Part shown: piece after piece, positions 36,283-45,140 of the stretch
How positions within the stretch are numbered: the stretch's first letter is position 1
Layout of the letters: every line of letters begins with the position of its first letter
Assembly (NCBI RefSeq): GCF_006715495.1
Contig: NZ_VFNI01000009.1
Span: 1-64,000 of the forward strand
Source: Herbaspirillum sp. SJZ106
Lineage (GTDB): Bacteria; Pseudomonadota; Gammaproteobacteria; Burkholderiales; Burkholderiaceae_D
Direction of reading: 5' to 3'
DNA: 64,000 nucleotides
The notes under the pieces: generated by a model
Seen by the model: the letters and a program-made list of their open reading frames with translations, nothing else
Told to the model about the DNA's origin: nothing
Databases searched by the model: none
Program-made: the position numbers and the translations under genes

Positions 36283-37356
36283 TCAGGCGTGCCCGCCCGG
36301 ATTGCGCCCATGCTTGCGCAGGTACATCGCCTTGTCGGCCGCTTGCAGCAGCGCGTGGAAATCGCACATCTCGGACGGCGTGACGGTAGCCGCGCCCAGG
36401 CTGATCTCGATCTCGGTGTGCGGCCATTTCACCATCGATACCGCGCGCTTGATGCGCTCTGCCACCTGGTGGGCGCCGATCTCTTCGGTGTCGGGCAGGA
36501 TCAGCGCGAACTCATCGCCGCCGTAGCGCGACAGGAAGTCGCTGGCGCGCAGGGGCGAGCGCAGCACGCGCGCCAGTTGCGCCAGCAGCGCATCGCCGGC
36601 CGGATGGCCGTAGGTGTCGTTGTATTGCTTGAAGTAATCCACATCCACCATCAGCATCGACAGCGGACGCGCATTGCGCAGGTGGCGCGTCCATTCCTCG
36701 CGCAGGCGCAGGTCGAAGCTGCGACGGTTGCCGATGCCGGTCAGGGCATCGGTCAGCGTCTGCTGCTCCAGTTTTTGCATGGTGCGGCGGCTGTCGAGCT
36801 GGCTTTCCAACTGGCGGCCCAGCTTCAAGAAGGCGTCGCGCTGGGAGGGCGACAGCGTGCGCGGCTGGCGATCCATCACGCACAGCGTGCCCAGCACGTC
36901 GCCGTTGGCGGCCACCAGCGGCACCGCGGCGTAAAAGCGCACCTGGGGCGGATTGTTGGCCAGGGCCGATTCGCCGAAGCGGCTGTCGGCGCGCAGGTCG
37001 GCAATCTCGGCCAGTTCGCGCGGGCGGCGGGCGGCGGCTTCGCATACCGAGAAATCCACCGCGGTGCGCGACACGCCGGTCTGGCCGGGGAAGCGCCACC
37101 ATTGGTTGCGGATGTCGCCGCGGCCGTTGGCCACCGACACGAAGGGCTCCTGCAAGCCGATGTCGGCATGCAGTTGCGTCATCATGCCGAACGGGGCATC
37201 GCACAGGTTGCAGGCCAGCGAGATGAAGTCGGCCAGCATCGGCTCCAGCCAGGCGTCGGCTTGGCCGCCGTTATTGGCCAGTGGGATGCGCGAGCCGGAG
37301 ACGGTGCGCTTGAAGGCGCTGTCGGGTGTGAAAAAGGAGCGCAGGTTTCTGGTCAT
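36283..37356 (-). CDS. GAF-GGDEF diguanylate cyclase with intact I-site
   Basis: The 357-residue cytoplasmic protein has an N-terminal GAF-type sensor (about 30-180, with FYAAVPLVAANGDVLGTLCVMD) and a C-terminal GGDEF domain (about 195-350). The active site reads RYGGDEFALILP. RASD lies five residues before it, matching the RxxD inhibitory site, so the enzyme should make cyclic di-GMP from two GTP and be feedback-inhibited by it. DALTGIGNRRSFD starts the domain. No transmembrane segment is visible. The ATG at 37356 is used; a TTG at 37398 would add 14 residues. It is transcribed alone toward a shared terminator. Confidence 0.9.
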   Translation of the reverse strand: MTRNLRSFFTPDSAFKRTVSGSRIPLANNGGQADAWLEPMLADFISLACNLCDAPFGMMTQLHADIGLQEPFVSVANGRGDIRNQWWRFPGQTGVSRTAVDFSVCEAAARRPRELAEIADLRADSRFGESALANNPPQVRFYAAVPLVAANGDVLGTLCVMDRQPRTLSPSQRDAFLKLGRQLESQLDSRRTMQKLEQQTLTDALTGIGNRRSFDLRLREEWTRHLRNARPLSMLMVDVDYFKQYNDTYGHPAGDALLAQLARVLRSPLRASDFLSRYGGDEFALILPDTEEIGAHQVAERIKRAVSMVKWPHTEIEISLGAATVTPSEMCDFHALLQAADKAMYLRKHGRNPGGHA

Positions 37357-37921
37357 GGTGCGAGTCAGATGGTTAATCTGCCGGAATGTGATTGACAAGC
37401 CATGTACTGAGGCGAAGTCCCGGGGGCGGATGGTTTATCCGTTGCGGCAAGACACGGGACGGTTCCACGTTCGCCTTTTGTTTTTCGACTGTTTGCGAAC
37501 GCGCCTTATTGCCTTGCAACATCAAATTAGCAGATGGGATTGCGAAGTAAACATGCTGGAACATCCTCTTACAATTTAAACCGGCTTGTAGCAGAAACGA
37601 TGTATTTTCAATCACATTGGCCGACATTGGGGTGATCATCGTGACAATTGGCGCTTTGCCATCAGCCCGGCAATGCATCTTCAAGAACCGACAGTACGCT
37701 TTTGCGCTGTTGTTGTGGGTAGGATGACGGCGCTAACGCGTGTCGGAAAAGTCTGATATTGCGAAGCAGCATGGCATCGAAAACAATGTCGCCCGCAGGC
37801 GACAAGCTCGCATGTTGAACCCGGGGTTTCCCCCGGCATGGGAATGTGGATGGACAGGCTTGCCAACCGCTGCCGACAAAAATAAACTCTGCCGTTTCGT
37901 TCTTCGTTTTTGAAAGCAGAG
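37357..37921. other. Long intergenic region with AT-rich promoter zone and a REP-like hairpin
   Basis: This region of about 565 nt separates divergent genes and has no supportable coding sequence. GC falls between about 37540 and 37640, a likely place for the promoters. At 37821-37836 CCGGGG and CCCCGG form a hairpin around TTTC inside a segment that translates as SHAGGNPG, the pattern of common proteobacterial intergenic repeats. Confidence 0.5.
37817..37846. repeat. REP-like hairpin repeat (degenerate)
   Basis: A 6-bp perfect stem (37821-37826 with 37831-37836) lies within CATTCCCATGCCGGGG (minus strand), resembling the abundant CATTCCCGCGAA-type repeats. Only one copy is seen here, so family membership is inferred. 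Confidence 0.4.
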
Positions 37922-38317
37922 ATGTCGACCCAGCCCAAAGCAGGCGCAGTCCTGTTTGCCAAAGATGTAGCCCGCCTTGCCGCATTCTATGCGCAGGTGC
38001 TGGCGGTGGTGCCCAAGCATGCCGAGTCCGAGAAGGTGGTGATCGAAGCGCAGGATTTCTTGCTGGTGATCCACGCCATGCCGCCGGCCGTCGCCGCCAA
38101 GGTGCAGATCGCTACGCCGCCGGTATTGCGTGAAGCGGTCCCCGTCAAGCTGTTCCTGCCGGTGCGTTCGCTGGCGCAGGCGCGCATCGGCGCGCAGGCC
38201 CAGGGCGGCGGCGTCAAGCCGGTCGAGGCCGAATGGAGTGCGGCGGATTTTCGCGCCTGCGACGGCTTCGATCCCGAAGGCAACGTGGTGCAGTTCCGCG
38301 AAGCGCTGGCGCACTGA
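37922..38317 (+). CDS. VOC (glyoxalase/bleomycin-resistance) superfamily protein
   Basis: The 131-residue protein has the paired beta-alpha-beta-beta-beta modules of the vicinal-oxygen-chelate fold. The first module is GAVLFAKDVARLAAFYAQVL, and the end reads FRACDGFDPEGNVVQFRE with the common DPxGN-V-F ending. The family includes glyoxalase I, dioxygenases and drug-binding resistance proteins. Metal ligands are not clear here, so the activity is unknown. The ATG at 37922 is preferred over a TTG at 37910. It is monocistronic and ends near two hairpins. Confidence 0.8.
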   Translation: MSTQPKAGAVLFAKDVARLAAFYAQVLAVVPKHAESEKVVIEAQDFLLVIHAMPPAVAAKVQIATPPVLREAVPVKLFLPVRSLAQARIGAQAQGGGVKPVEAEWSAADFRACDGFDPEGNVVQFREALAH

Positions 38318-38354
38318 CACTGGAACGCTGAACTCCGCATCGGTTTCCGCATGA

Positions 38355-38390
38355 AAGCAGCCGTGGCGACTGGCGTCGGCACGGCTGCTT
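38355..38390 (+). terminator. Hairpin after the VOC gene
   Basis: AAGCAGCCGTG (38355-38365) pairs perfectly with CACGGCTGCTT (38380-38390). The T-run is short, so termination is probable but not certain. Confidence 0.55.
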
Positions 38391-38402
38391 GTCGGTACGC
38401 CT

Positions 38403-38442
38403 TGTCCATCCCCTTCCGCTCCAGGACGGAAGGGGATGGACA
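38403..38442. terminator. Long perfect hairpin between convergent genes
   Basis: TGTCCATCCCCTTCCG (38403-38418) is perfectly complementary to 38427-38442, a 16-bp stem with an 8-nt loop. It lies between the convergent VOC and CHMI genes. No strong T-run flanks it. Confidence 0.55.
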
Positions 38443-38447
38443 GGTTG

Positions 38448-38804
38448 TTACAGCTTCAGCTTTCCGTAAATCTCGCGCTGCATGTCGCTCACGTCCGCCG
38501 TGATCTGCACCTGCATTCCGTCCGGCCATTCCTGCTCTTTTTGCACGGTCGCCACCAGCAGGTCGGTGATCTCTTTCTTCACTTCCAGCGTCCGTCCAGA
38601 AAGGATGGTCAGGCGCAGGTGCAGGAAGGCGCGCCTGGCTTGCGGCTGGGTGCCGACGACATAATCGTCCAGCCGGATGGCGCGCGCCTTGATGGAGTTC
38701 TCGTCGAAGTGGCCGCTGCCGACCAGCGCCTCATTGAGGCGCAGCAGGGTGGCTTGGGTGTCGATGTTGAGGTTGTCGGTATATTCAAGAAAGAGATGGG
38801 GCAT
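38448..38804 (-). CDS. 5-carboxymethyl-2-hydroxymuconate delta-isomerase family protein
   Basis: The 118-residue protein belongs to the CHMI (HpaF) family of the tautomerase superfamily, small trimeric enzymes that use an N-terminal proline as general base. The sequence starts MPHLFLEYTDNL, so Pro1 is exposed once Met is removed. Family features LRLTILSGRTLEVKKEITD and WPDGMQVQITADVSDM follow. HpaF acts in homoprotocatechuate degradation, but no other hpa genes are in view, so a different substrate is possible. The start at 38804 is set by the need for the proline. It lies after the PLP dehydratase gene on the same strand with a 47-nt gap, probably in one operon. Confidence 0.85.
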   Translation of the reverse strand: MPHLFLEYTDNLNIDTQATLLRLNEALVGSGHFDENSIKARAIRLDDYVVGTQPQARRAFLHLRLTILSGRTLEVKKEITDLLVATVQKEQEWPDGMQVQITADVSDMQREIYGKLKL

Positions 38805-38851
38805 GGCGGTTCCCGTCGTTAAAAATCTGGAGTGAAGAATGCAGGCGCGGT

Positions 38852-39832
38852 TCAGTGCGCCAGGTAGGCGGAGAGTTTGCCGAGGTCGATATTGCCGCCG
38901 CTGACGATCACGCCCACGCGTTTTCCCTGCAATTGCGCGCGGTGCTTGCGCGCCGCCGCGAAGGCCAGGCAGCCGGTGGGTTCCACCACCATCTTCATGC
39001 GCTCGGCGAAGAAGCGCATGCAAGCCACCAGTTCCTCGTCGGAGACGGTCAGGATGTCGTCGACATCGCGCTTGATGACGGCAAAGGTGTATTTGCCCAG
39101 GCTCTGGGTCTGGGCGCCGTCGGCAATGGTCTTGGGCGTGGCGATGCTGACCAGGCTGCCGCTGCGCAGGGATTGCTGGCCATCGTTGCCGGCTTCCGGC
39201 TCCACGCCATAAATCTTGCAGCCCGGCGCCAGGGCGCGTGCCGCCAGCGCCGCGCCCGAGAGCAGGCCGCCGCCGCCCACGCAGACGAACAACGCATCCA
39301 GCGGGCCGGTTTCTTCCAGCAATTCCTTGGTAGCGGTGCCCTGGCCGGCCATCACATGCGGATGGTCGTAGGGCGGGACCACGGTCAATTTCTTTTCTTC
39401 GGCCAGGCGCGCGCAGATCTGTTCGCGGTCTTCCGTGTAGCGGTCGTAGGTGACGACGTTGGCGCCATAGCCGCGGGTGGCCGCCACCTTGGCGGCGGGC
39501 GCGTCCAGCGGCATCACGATGGTGGCGGGAATGCCCAGCAGTTGCGCCGCCAGCGCCGTGCCTTGCGCGTGGTTGCCGGAGGAAAAGGTGATCACGCCGG
39601 CGCGGCGCTGCGCCTCATCGAATTGCGCCAGCGCATTCATCGCGCCGCGGAACTTGAAGGCGCCCATGCGCTGGAAGTTTTCGCACTTGAAGAACAGGCT
39701 GGCGCCGAGCTCGGCGTCGGCGGTGCGCGAGGTCAGCACCGGCGTCCGGTGCGCCCAGGGTTTGATGCGCTCGGCCGCCAGCAGGACGTCGGCGAAGGTA
39801 GGCAATTCGGTGGCGCTTGAAACGGGGATCAC
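38852..39832 (-). CDS. Threonine/serine dehydratase family PLP enzyme (possible threo-3-hydroxyaspartate ammonia-lyase)
   Basis: This 326-residue fold-type II PLP enzyme has its Schiff-base lysine at Lys60 in GAFKFRGA, the substrate loop TFSSGNHAQG and the phosphate-binding loop GGGGLLSG. IVSGGNIDL is the C-terminal cofactor contact. It has no ACT-like regulatory domain, so it is not the biosynthetic IlvA type. The single-domain form of this length matches serine racemases and threo-3-hydroxyaspartate ammonia-lyases. A YheO/DauR-type regulator gene lies 52 nt upstream on the same strand. Such regulators often control D-amino acid or hydroxyaspartate catabolism, which supports an amino-acid ammonia-lyase role. 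Confidence 0.88.
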   Translation of the reverse strand: MIPVSSATELPTFADVLLAAERIKPWAHRTPVLTSRTADAELGASLFFKCENFQRMGAFKFRGAMNALAQFDEAQRRAGVITFSSGNHAQGTALAAQLLGIPATIVMPLDAPAAKVAATRGYGANVVTYDRYTEDREQICARLAEEKKLTVVPPYDHPHVMAGQGTATKELLEETGPLDALFVCVGGGGLLSGAALAARALAPGCKIYGVEPEAGNDGQQSLRSGSLVSIATPKTIADGAQTQSLGKYTFAVIKRDVDDILTVSDEELVACMRFFAERMKMVVEPTGCLAFAAARKHRAQLQGKRVGVIVSGGNIDLGKLSAYLAH

Positions 39833-39884
39833 GGCAGCTTCCTTTCGATCGGAGATGTCATTAGGGATGTCGGAGGGGAAAGCT

Positions 39885-40547
39885 TCAATCCCGCTCGTCG
39901 TTGTAGACAGTGGCGCGCGATACGCCCAGGTGGGCGGCGACCACCTCGGCCGCGCGCCGCACCTCCATGCAGCCGGACTCGCGCAGTTCGCGCATCAGCG
40001 CGCGCCGCTCGTCGGCCTTGAGGCTGCGCGGCGTGGCCGACAGGCGCGCCGCGAAGGCGTCGATCTTGTGGCGGATCGCCTGGGCGCCGGTCGGCTCCAG
40101 CGTTTCCGCCACGCGCGCGTTGCCGTCGATGCCGCCGAACTGGCGCAGCATGCCTTGCAGCGCGCCGAACAGGGTCAGGTCGATGTTCATGCACAGCGCC
40201 GCCACGTACTTGCCGTCGGCATCCTTGATGCCGACCGACGTGCTCTTGGCCTGGCGGCCGTCGGGCAGGCGGTTGGCGTAATTGGCCAGCACTTGCGGAT
40301 AGGATTCGTCGGCGATGCGCGCCAGCCCCAGTTCGGTGGTGGCGTCGCCCACCTCGCGGCCGGACAGGTTGTTATGGATGGCGACAATGGAATGGTCGGC
40401 ATCGCGCAAGTCGTGCAGCACCACTTCGCAAAAGGGGGCGAAGGTCTCGCCCAGGCCCTGGGCGACCTGCCTGAGCTGCGACATCAGCAGTTCGTGGTCG
40501 GGGCGGGGTGGCGGGGCGGCCTTTTTCTTGCGGGCGTCGGTTTTCAT
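39885..40547 (-). CDS. YheO/DauR-type transcriptional regulator (PAS-like sensor plus HTH)
   Basis: The 220-residue protein has a basic N-terminal tail, then a YheO-like PAS domain (LGETFAPFCEVVLHDL, HNNLSGREVGD, STSVGIKDADGKYVAALCMNID), and a C-terminal DauR-type helix-turn-helix with AAEVVAAHLGVSRATVYNDE. Members sense amino-acid-derived ligands; DauR represses D-arginine dehydrogenase genes in Pseudomonas. It is the first gene of a unit with the PLP dehydratase and probably the CHMI protein. A 32-bp near-perfect palindrome ends 5 nt before its start codon and leaves no room for a normal ribosome-binding site, pointing to tight autoregulation. Confidence 0.88.
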   Translation of the reverse strand: MKTDARKKKAAPPPRPDHELLMSQLRQVAQGLGETFAPFCEVVLHDLRDADHSIVAIHNNLSGREVGDATTELGLARIADESYPQVLANYANRLPDGRQAKSTSVGIKDADGKYVAALCMNIDLTLFGALQGMLRQFGGIDGNARVAETLEPTGAQAIRHKIDAFAARLSATPRSLKADERRALMRELRESGCMEVRRAAEVVAAHLGVSRATVYNDERD

Positions 40548-40552
40548 GATGC

Positions 40553-40584
40553 ATACATATTATCTAAAATTAGATTTTATGTAT
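40553..40584 (-). promoter_or_regulatory. 32-bp near-perfect palindrome, probable operator of the YheO/DauR-type regulator
   Basis: Two 15-nt arms (40553-40567 and 40570-40584) match at 13 of 15 positions around a central AA. The core is ATCTAA-AA-TTAGAT flanked by ATACATA and TATGTAT. It abuts the start codon of the regulator gene and probably overlaps its promoter. Confidence 0.7.
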
Positions 40585-40615
40585 AGATGCCGTTTTACCC
40601 GATCCTCGCGGAAAT

Positions 40616-40644
40616 AAAAAAGCGGCAGCCCGCAGGCTTGCCGC
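40616..40644 (-). terminator. Terminator of the exbD-tonB-receptor-exbB-PLD operon
   Basis: On the minus strand GCGGCAAGCC pairs with GGCTGCCGC with one bulged base (40635-40644 with 40622-40630), followed by six T (complement of 40616-40621). Confidence 0.75.
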
Positions 40645-40684
40645 CGATGTCGCCTTGTCGTTTTTCTTGCCTGGATGCCGTCGG

Positions 40685-41923
40685 CTATTCCTTGCCTTTG
40701 ACCGGTTTCGGATACTGCCGCAGCACATCGATCGCCTCGGCATAGGGCGAGCTCCAGGTCTGCTCGTGCAGCTCGGCGATGCGGTGCGCCATCTTTTCGT
40801 CGTGCAGCACCACTTCCAGGTTGCGCGACTTGTCGAGGTATCCGCCGGCCCAGTTGCTGGTGCCGATCCAGGCGACGCGCCCGTCGATGCTCATGGCCTT
40901 GGTGTGGATCACCCGGGCGAACGGGATGAAGCCGGTGGAGGCGCGCGGCAGCGTGACGATGCGGATTTCCACGTTGGGCAGCACGGCCAGGCTTTGCAGG
41001 TAGCGGATCGCCGGCTGTTCGGTATTCCAGTTCGACACCATCAGCTTGATCTTGACGCCGCGCGCGGCTGCGGCGCGGATGGCATTGTCGATCACCGCGT
41101 AGTAAGGGCGGGTGCGGTTGGGGCCGTAGGACAGCGGGGCGTAGTCCAGCAACTGCACGCGCACTTCTTGTCTGGCGCCGGCCACCAGCCGCACCAGTTC
41201 GCTTTCCGAGTCGCCCACGCCGGGAGGATTGAAGGCGTTGGGGCTGGCCACCAGGTAGTTGCCGCGGCTTTCGTCGGCCAGCACGGTGGCATGGTTTTGT
41301 ATTGCCGGCGCCTGGCCGGCCGCGATCGCGGCTTGCGCTTGCCAGTCGATCTCGAAGATCTGCTGCACCTGCGCGGCGATGGCGGCATCGGTGATCTTCA
41401 GGCCGGTCTCATGGATGTGCGAGAACGAGCGCCAGTCGAAGTTCTGGCTGCCGACATAGGCGCTGGCGCCATCGACCACGAAGTACTTGGCGTGGATGAT
41501 GCCGTTGCCGGTCATCCTGGAATAATCCAGTTGGCGGAATTCCAGGTTGGGAATGCGCTTGAGCTGCTCGATGGTCGCCGCCACCGAGGCGAACTCGCCC
41601 TTCTTTTCCATCAGGAAGCGGATCTTCACGCCGCGCCGTCCGGCCGCGTCGAGGTGGGCGATGATGTCGCCCAGCGCCTCGCCGTCCTGGCCGGCCACGT
41701 AGAACTGGCCGAAGTCGATCTCGCGTTTTGCGCTGTCGAACATCTCTTTCCACACCAGCGCGGCATCGCGCAGGTCGGGGGTGCTCAATGTGGTTTCGCG
41801 CGGCACGGTATGCACCAGCTCGAAACCGGGAATGGCGAATTCGGCGTGGGCCTGGCCTTGCAGCGACAAGGCCAGGCCAATTGCCGTGGCCAGCCTGGAT
41901 AACAGGCGTAAGGGGTGATGCAT
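40685..41923 (-). CDS. Secreted phospholipase D-like protein
   Basis: The 412-residue protein has a cleavable signal peptide ending near residue 27 (LQGQAHA) and two phospholipase D HKD motifs. These are IIHAKYFVVDGASAYVGSQN and VIHTKAMSIDGRVAWIGTSN, both complete (HxKx4D). It would be periplasmic or exported and could hydrolyse phospholipid headgroups or other phosphodiesters. GGGAG lies about 6 nt before the ATG at 41923. It is the last gene of a minus-strand unit after exbB (32-nt gap), so it is co-expressed with a complete Ton system and receptor. It may release the nutrient the receptor imports. Confidence 0.88.
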   Translation of the reverse strand: MHHPLRLLSRLATAIGLALSLQGQAHAEFAIPGFELVHTVPRETTLSTPDLRDAALVWKEMFDSAKREIDFGQFYVAGQDGEALGDIIAHLDAAGRRGVKIRFLMEKKGEFASVAATIEQLKRIPNLEFRQLDYSRMTGNGIIHAKYFVVDGASAYVGSQNFDWRSFSHIHETGLKITDAAIAAQVQQIFEIDWQAQAAIAAGQAPAIQNHATVLADESRGNYLVASPNAFNPPGVGDSESELVRLVAGARQEVRVQLLDYAPLSYGPNRTRPYYAVIDNAIRAAAARGVKIKLMVSNWNTEQPAIRYLQSLAVLPNVEIRIVTLPRASTGFIPFARVIHTKAMSIDGRVAWIGTSNWAGGYLDKSRNLEVVLHDEKMAHRIAELHEQTWSSPYAEAIDVLRQYPKPVKGKE

Positions 41924-41955
41924 GGGGTCTCCCGGTTGCTGGCGTGGTCGGGCGG

Positions 41956-42600
41956 TCAGGCGATATGCAGTTTTCCGTGCGCTTGCTGGACGCTGGCTTG
42001 CTGTTCGGCGGTACGGCCGACGCAGGCGCGCAGCATCAACACTTTGAGGTGGTCGTTGATGCGTTCGATGCGTTCCTGGAACAGGTTGAAGAAGAACATG
42101 CCGACCACCGCGATGCCGATGCCCAGCGCCGTGGCATACAGTGCGGTGCCGATGCCCTGCGACACCTGGCCGGGATCGGACACGCCCGAGACGGCCAGCG
42201 CCTTGAAGGTGTCGATGATGCCGAGGATGGTGCCCAGCAGGCCCAGCAGCGGCGCGGCGGTGACGATGGTGTCGAGGATCCACAGGCGCTGCTGCACTTC
42301 GCCGCGCTTGGCGATGTAGACCGATTCGCTGAAATCTTCCAGGTCCTTCTCGCTGTGGAGGTTGTGTTTTTCCGACAGGATGTCGGTGACCAGCGCCAGC
42401 GGCAGGCTGGGGCGGGCGGTCAGCGCGGCAGGCAATTCCTGCACATGCTGCACGGCGTGGGTCATCGCCTTTTCCAGGCCGGTGGCGCAGCGCATGGTGT
42501 AGCCGAAAAACAGTCCGCGTTCGACGATGACGAAGATCGCCAGCGCAGCGCAGGCATACATCAGGTAGAAAGCCAGTTCGTGGAGTAATTGCATGTTCAT
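41956..42600 (-). CDS. exbB: ExbB/TolQ/MotA-family proton channel protein
   Basis: The 214-residue inner-membrane protein has three transmembrane segments: the N-terminal helix (about 8-27), and a pair near 105-130 and 150-175. The conserved proton-channel core reads LWILDTIVTAAPLLGLLGTILGIIDTF and TALYATALGIGIAVVGMFFFN. ExbB forms a pentamer around ExbD and converts proton-motive force into TonB motion. It is encoded after the receptor and before the phospholipase D gene, whereas exbD and tonB precede the receptor. The split arrangement within one operon is unusual. Confidence 0.9.
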   Translation of the reverse strand: MNMQLLHELAFYLMYACAALAIFVIVERGLFFGYTMRCATGLEKAMTHAVQHVQELPAALTARPSLPLALVTDILSEKHNLHSEKDLEDFSESVYIAKRGEVQQRLWILDTIVTAAPLLGLLGTILGIIDTFKALAVSGVSDPGQVSQGIGTALYATALGIGIAVVGMFFFNLFQERIERINDHLKVLMLRACVGRTAEQQASVQQAHGKLHIA

Positions 42601-42668
42601 GATTGCCTCTTTTGCAGGTATTCAGGGCGGCGGCCCTTGCGCGCCGCCGCCCCTGGGGTTGGCCGCGA

Positions 42669-45071
42669 TCAGAAATCCGCGGTCAGCGTGACGGTGAAGG
42701 TGCGCGGGGCGCCGATATAGAACGATGGCGCAGTGCCGGCGATGCTGCCCACCGCGTTGGCGTTGGTGGTGAACTGGCTGCCGCTGCCCGAGCTCAGGTT
42801 CAGGTATTGCTTGTCGAACAGGTTGTAGAGATTGAAGCGCAGGGTCGGTTTCTTGAGCCAGGAGGTCGACGCAAAGGTGGCGCCGGCGCCGGCATTGAAC
42901 ACGGTGTAGCCGCCGATGGCGTCATCGTTGACCAGCGTGGTGTAGCGGTTGCCGGTGTACTTGGCCTGGCCGAACACATACCAGCCGTCCTGCTGGTATT
43001 GCAGCGCGAGGCCGGACAGCCAGTTCGGCGTATCCGGATACTCCTTGCCGCTGGTGGGCAGCGAGTTGCTGGCGTCAACCTTCATGTTGTCCTTCATCTT
43101 GCTCTTGATGTAGGACAGCGAACCGTACAGCGACAGGTTCCTGGTCAGCGCATAACCGGATTCCAGTTCCAGGCCCTTGGAGGTCGAGTCGCCGACGTTG
43201 TAGTCGGTCTTGGTCGCGGTCTCCGGGTTGTAGGCGGTGGCGATGCGGTTGCGGTAGTCGATGTAGAACACCGAGCTGGAGAAGGTCCACTTGTCGGTGT
43301 TGTAGCGGTAGCCGAGGTCGTAGTTCCAGGAGGTCTCCTTGTCCACCGGGACGTTGCGCACGGTGCCGCCGGTATAGGCGCCGTTGACGAAGCTGCCGCC
43401 CGAGATCAGGCCGAAGTAGGAGAAGTTGCCCGGCGCCTTGAAGTTCTTGGCGGCGTTGAAGAACACCGACTGCGTCTGGTCGAGCTGGAAGCGCACGCCC
43501 ACGCTGGGCAGCAGGTCGGAGTAGGACTTCTTCACCGTGTAGAAGCCGCCGGCGCTCTGGCTCGGGTTGTTGGTGAAGTCGCGGTCGATGCTGGAATAGC
43601 GCGCGCCGAGCTGGACGTTGAGCTTGTCGTTCATCAGGCTGATGCTGTCCTGGAAGAACGCCGACTTGCCGGTGCTGATGGTGAGCGTGTCGCGATATTG
43701 CACGACGCTGCCGTCCTGGTTGCGCAGCCACAGGTCGGGATTGTTCTGCCACATGTCGGCGATGTTGCCGTTGTTGTCGATGGTGGTGTACTGGCCGGTT
43801 TGCTGGTGGCGCGCGCGCTCGTACCAGTAGCCGAACATCAGCTTGTGGTTGTCGATCTGCTGGTTGTACTTGAGCGTCACGCCGGGGCGATAGGTGCGGG
43901 TGCGGCTGCCTTCGTAGGCGAACACGGTGTCCCTGGTGTCGCCGTCGCCGTTGACGTCGCGCACGCCGCCGCCCAGCAGGTTGCCGGCATTGCCTTCGGT
44001 GATGGTCTGCAACTGGTTGCCGCCGGTGCCGAAGCCGTACCAGAAATAGGGGCTGACATCGACGCTGGCCGTCGGGCTCAACTGGAAGTGGCCGTTGACG
44101 GTTGCCAGCCAGTTCTTGAACGGGTTCAGGTTGTACGCGTAGTACAGGTCCTTGTTGCCGATGTTGATGCCGGCGTTGGGCGCGTAGGTGCTGTCGTTCT
44201 GGGCCGTGCCGTTCACGCCCGGCTGGTGCACCGGCACCTTGGTGCCGAAGTCGTAGTTGGGGCCGAACTGGGCAATCTGGGCCTTGGTCAGCGAACGGTA
44301 GTTGTTGTTGATCGCGTTGTTGTACATGAAGCCGGCATCGATGAAGCTGCCCTGGCCGAGATCGAGCTTGCTGTTGAAGTCGATGTGCTGCTTGTCGGCG
44401 CCGCCGGCGCCCTTGAACTTGTCGGCCGTGGTCTTCGAATACGACAGGAAGAACTTGAAGCGGTCATTGAACAGCTTGCCCGAGTCGAAACGCACATAAC
44501 GCTTCCACAGGCTGTTGGAGCCGACCGAGGTGGAGACGCGCACGCGCTGCTGGTCTTCCGGCGCGCACATGGTCATGCCGATGTTGCCGCCGGAGGCGCC
44601 TACGTGCGGCGCTTCGGTATCGGTCGAGCCCTGGGTGACGAAGATGTCGCACAGGTTTTCGGCATCGGTGTATTCCTGCGGGTAGACCGCGAAGCTGCCG
44701 GAGTCGTTGACCGGGGCGCCGTTGATGGTGAAACCCAACTGGTCGCTGTTGAAGCCGCGCACGCGGATGTTGCCGCCGAACAGGCCGCTGCCGTCCTGGT
44801 CGTAGGTGTTCACGCCCGGCAGCAGGCTGATCATCTGGTACGGGTTGCCGGTCGGGCTTTGCTTTTCCATGTAGTCGCGGTTGACCGAGCTGCGCGCCTT
44901 GGGAGATTCTTCCTGCTGGATCAGGCCGGTGGCCTGGGCGGTGCCGCCATTGCCTTGCACGGTCACGGTGCCGACGTCGGTGGTGCCGGCGGTTTGGGCG
45001 TAGGCGGCCGTGCCGGCCGCCATGAAGATCCCGGAGATCAGCAGCGATAGCCGGGTAAGTTTGCAGTGCAT
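42669..45071 (-). CDS. TonB-dependent outer-membrane receptor, substrate unknown
   Basis: The 800-residue receptor has a signal peptide ending near residue 25 (AAYAQ), a TonB box-like TVTVQG region, and a plug domain at about 55-170 with LPGVNTYDQDGSGLFGGNIRVRGF. A barrel follows that ends in TLTADF with the usual final Phe. The plug has two cysteines (ENLCDIF and GMTMCAPE) that could form a disulfide. It lacks the DIPQTI-type siderophore signature, and no Fur box is visible. Embedded in an operon with its own TonB, ExbB, ExbD and a secreted phospholipase D, it probably imports a non-siderophore ligand. AGGGGAA precedes the start. Confidence 0.9.
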   Translation of the reverse strand: MHCKLTRLSLLISGIFMAAGTAAYAQTAGTTDVGTVTVQGNGGTAQATGLIQQEESPKARSSVNRDYMEKQSPTGNPYQMISLLPGVNTYDQDGSGLFGGNIRVRGFNSDQLGFTINGAPVNDSGSFAVYPQEYTDAENLCDIFVTQGSTDTEAPHVGASGGNIGMTMCAPEDQQRVRVSTSVGSNSLWKRYVRFDSGKLFNDRFKFFLSYSKTTADKFKGAGGADKQHIDFNSKLDLGQGSFIDAGFMYNNAINNNYRSLTKAQIAQFGPNYDFGTKVPVHQPGVNGTAQNDSTYAPNAGINIGNKDLYYAYNLNPFKNWLATVNGHFQLSPTASVDVSPYFWYGFGTGGNQLQTITEGNAGNLLGGGVRDVNGDGDTRDTVFAYEGSRTRTYRPGVTLKYNQQIDNHKLMFGYWYERARHQQTGQYTTIDNNGNIADMWQNNPDLWLRNQDGSVVQYRDTLTISTGKSAFFQDSISLMNDKLNVQLGARYSSIDRDFTNNPSQSAGGFYTVKKSYSDLLPSVGVRFQLDQTQSVFFNAAKNFKAPGNFSYFGLISGGSFVNGAYTGGTVRNVPVDKETSWNYDLGYRYNTDKWTFSSSVFYIDYRNRIATAYNPETATKTDYNVGDSTSKGLELESGYALTRNLSLYGSLSYIKSKMKDNMKVDASNSLPTSGKEYPDTPNWLSGLALQYQQDGWYVFGQAKYTGNRYTTLVNDDAIGGYTVFNAGAGATFASTSWLKKPTLRFNLYNLFDKQYLNLSSGSGSQFTTNANAVGSIAGTAPSFYIGAPRTFTVTLTADF

Positions 45072-45140
45072 ATTATTTCCCCTGAGAGTGATGGTGATGC
45101 ATTTGTAGGAATACCGCCGCCGGGCCCGGCGGCGTTGGAA

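Noticed and set aside
42603..45050. 815-codon plus-strand frame opposite the Ton receptor
   Set aside because: The minus-strand receptor has signal peptide, plug and terminal Phe; the plus-strand product is Val/Ala/Gly/His-rich with no domain.
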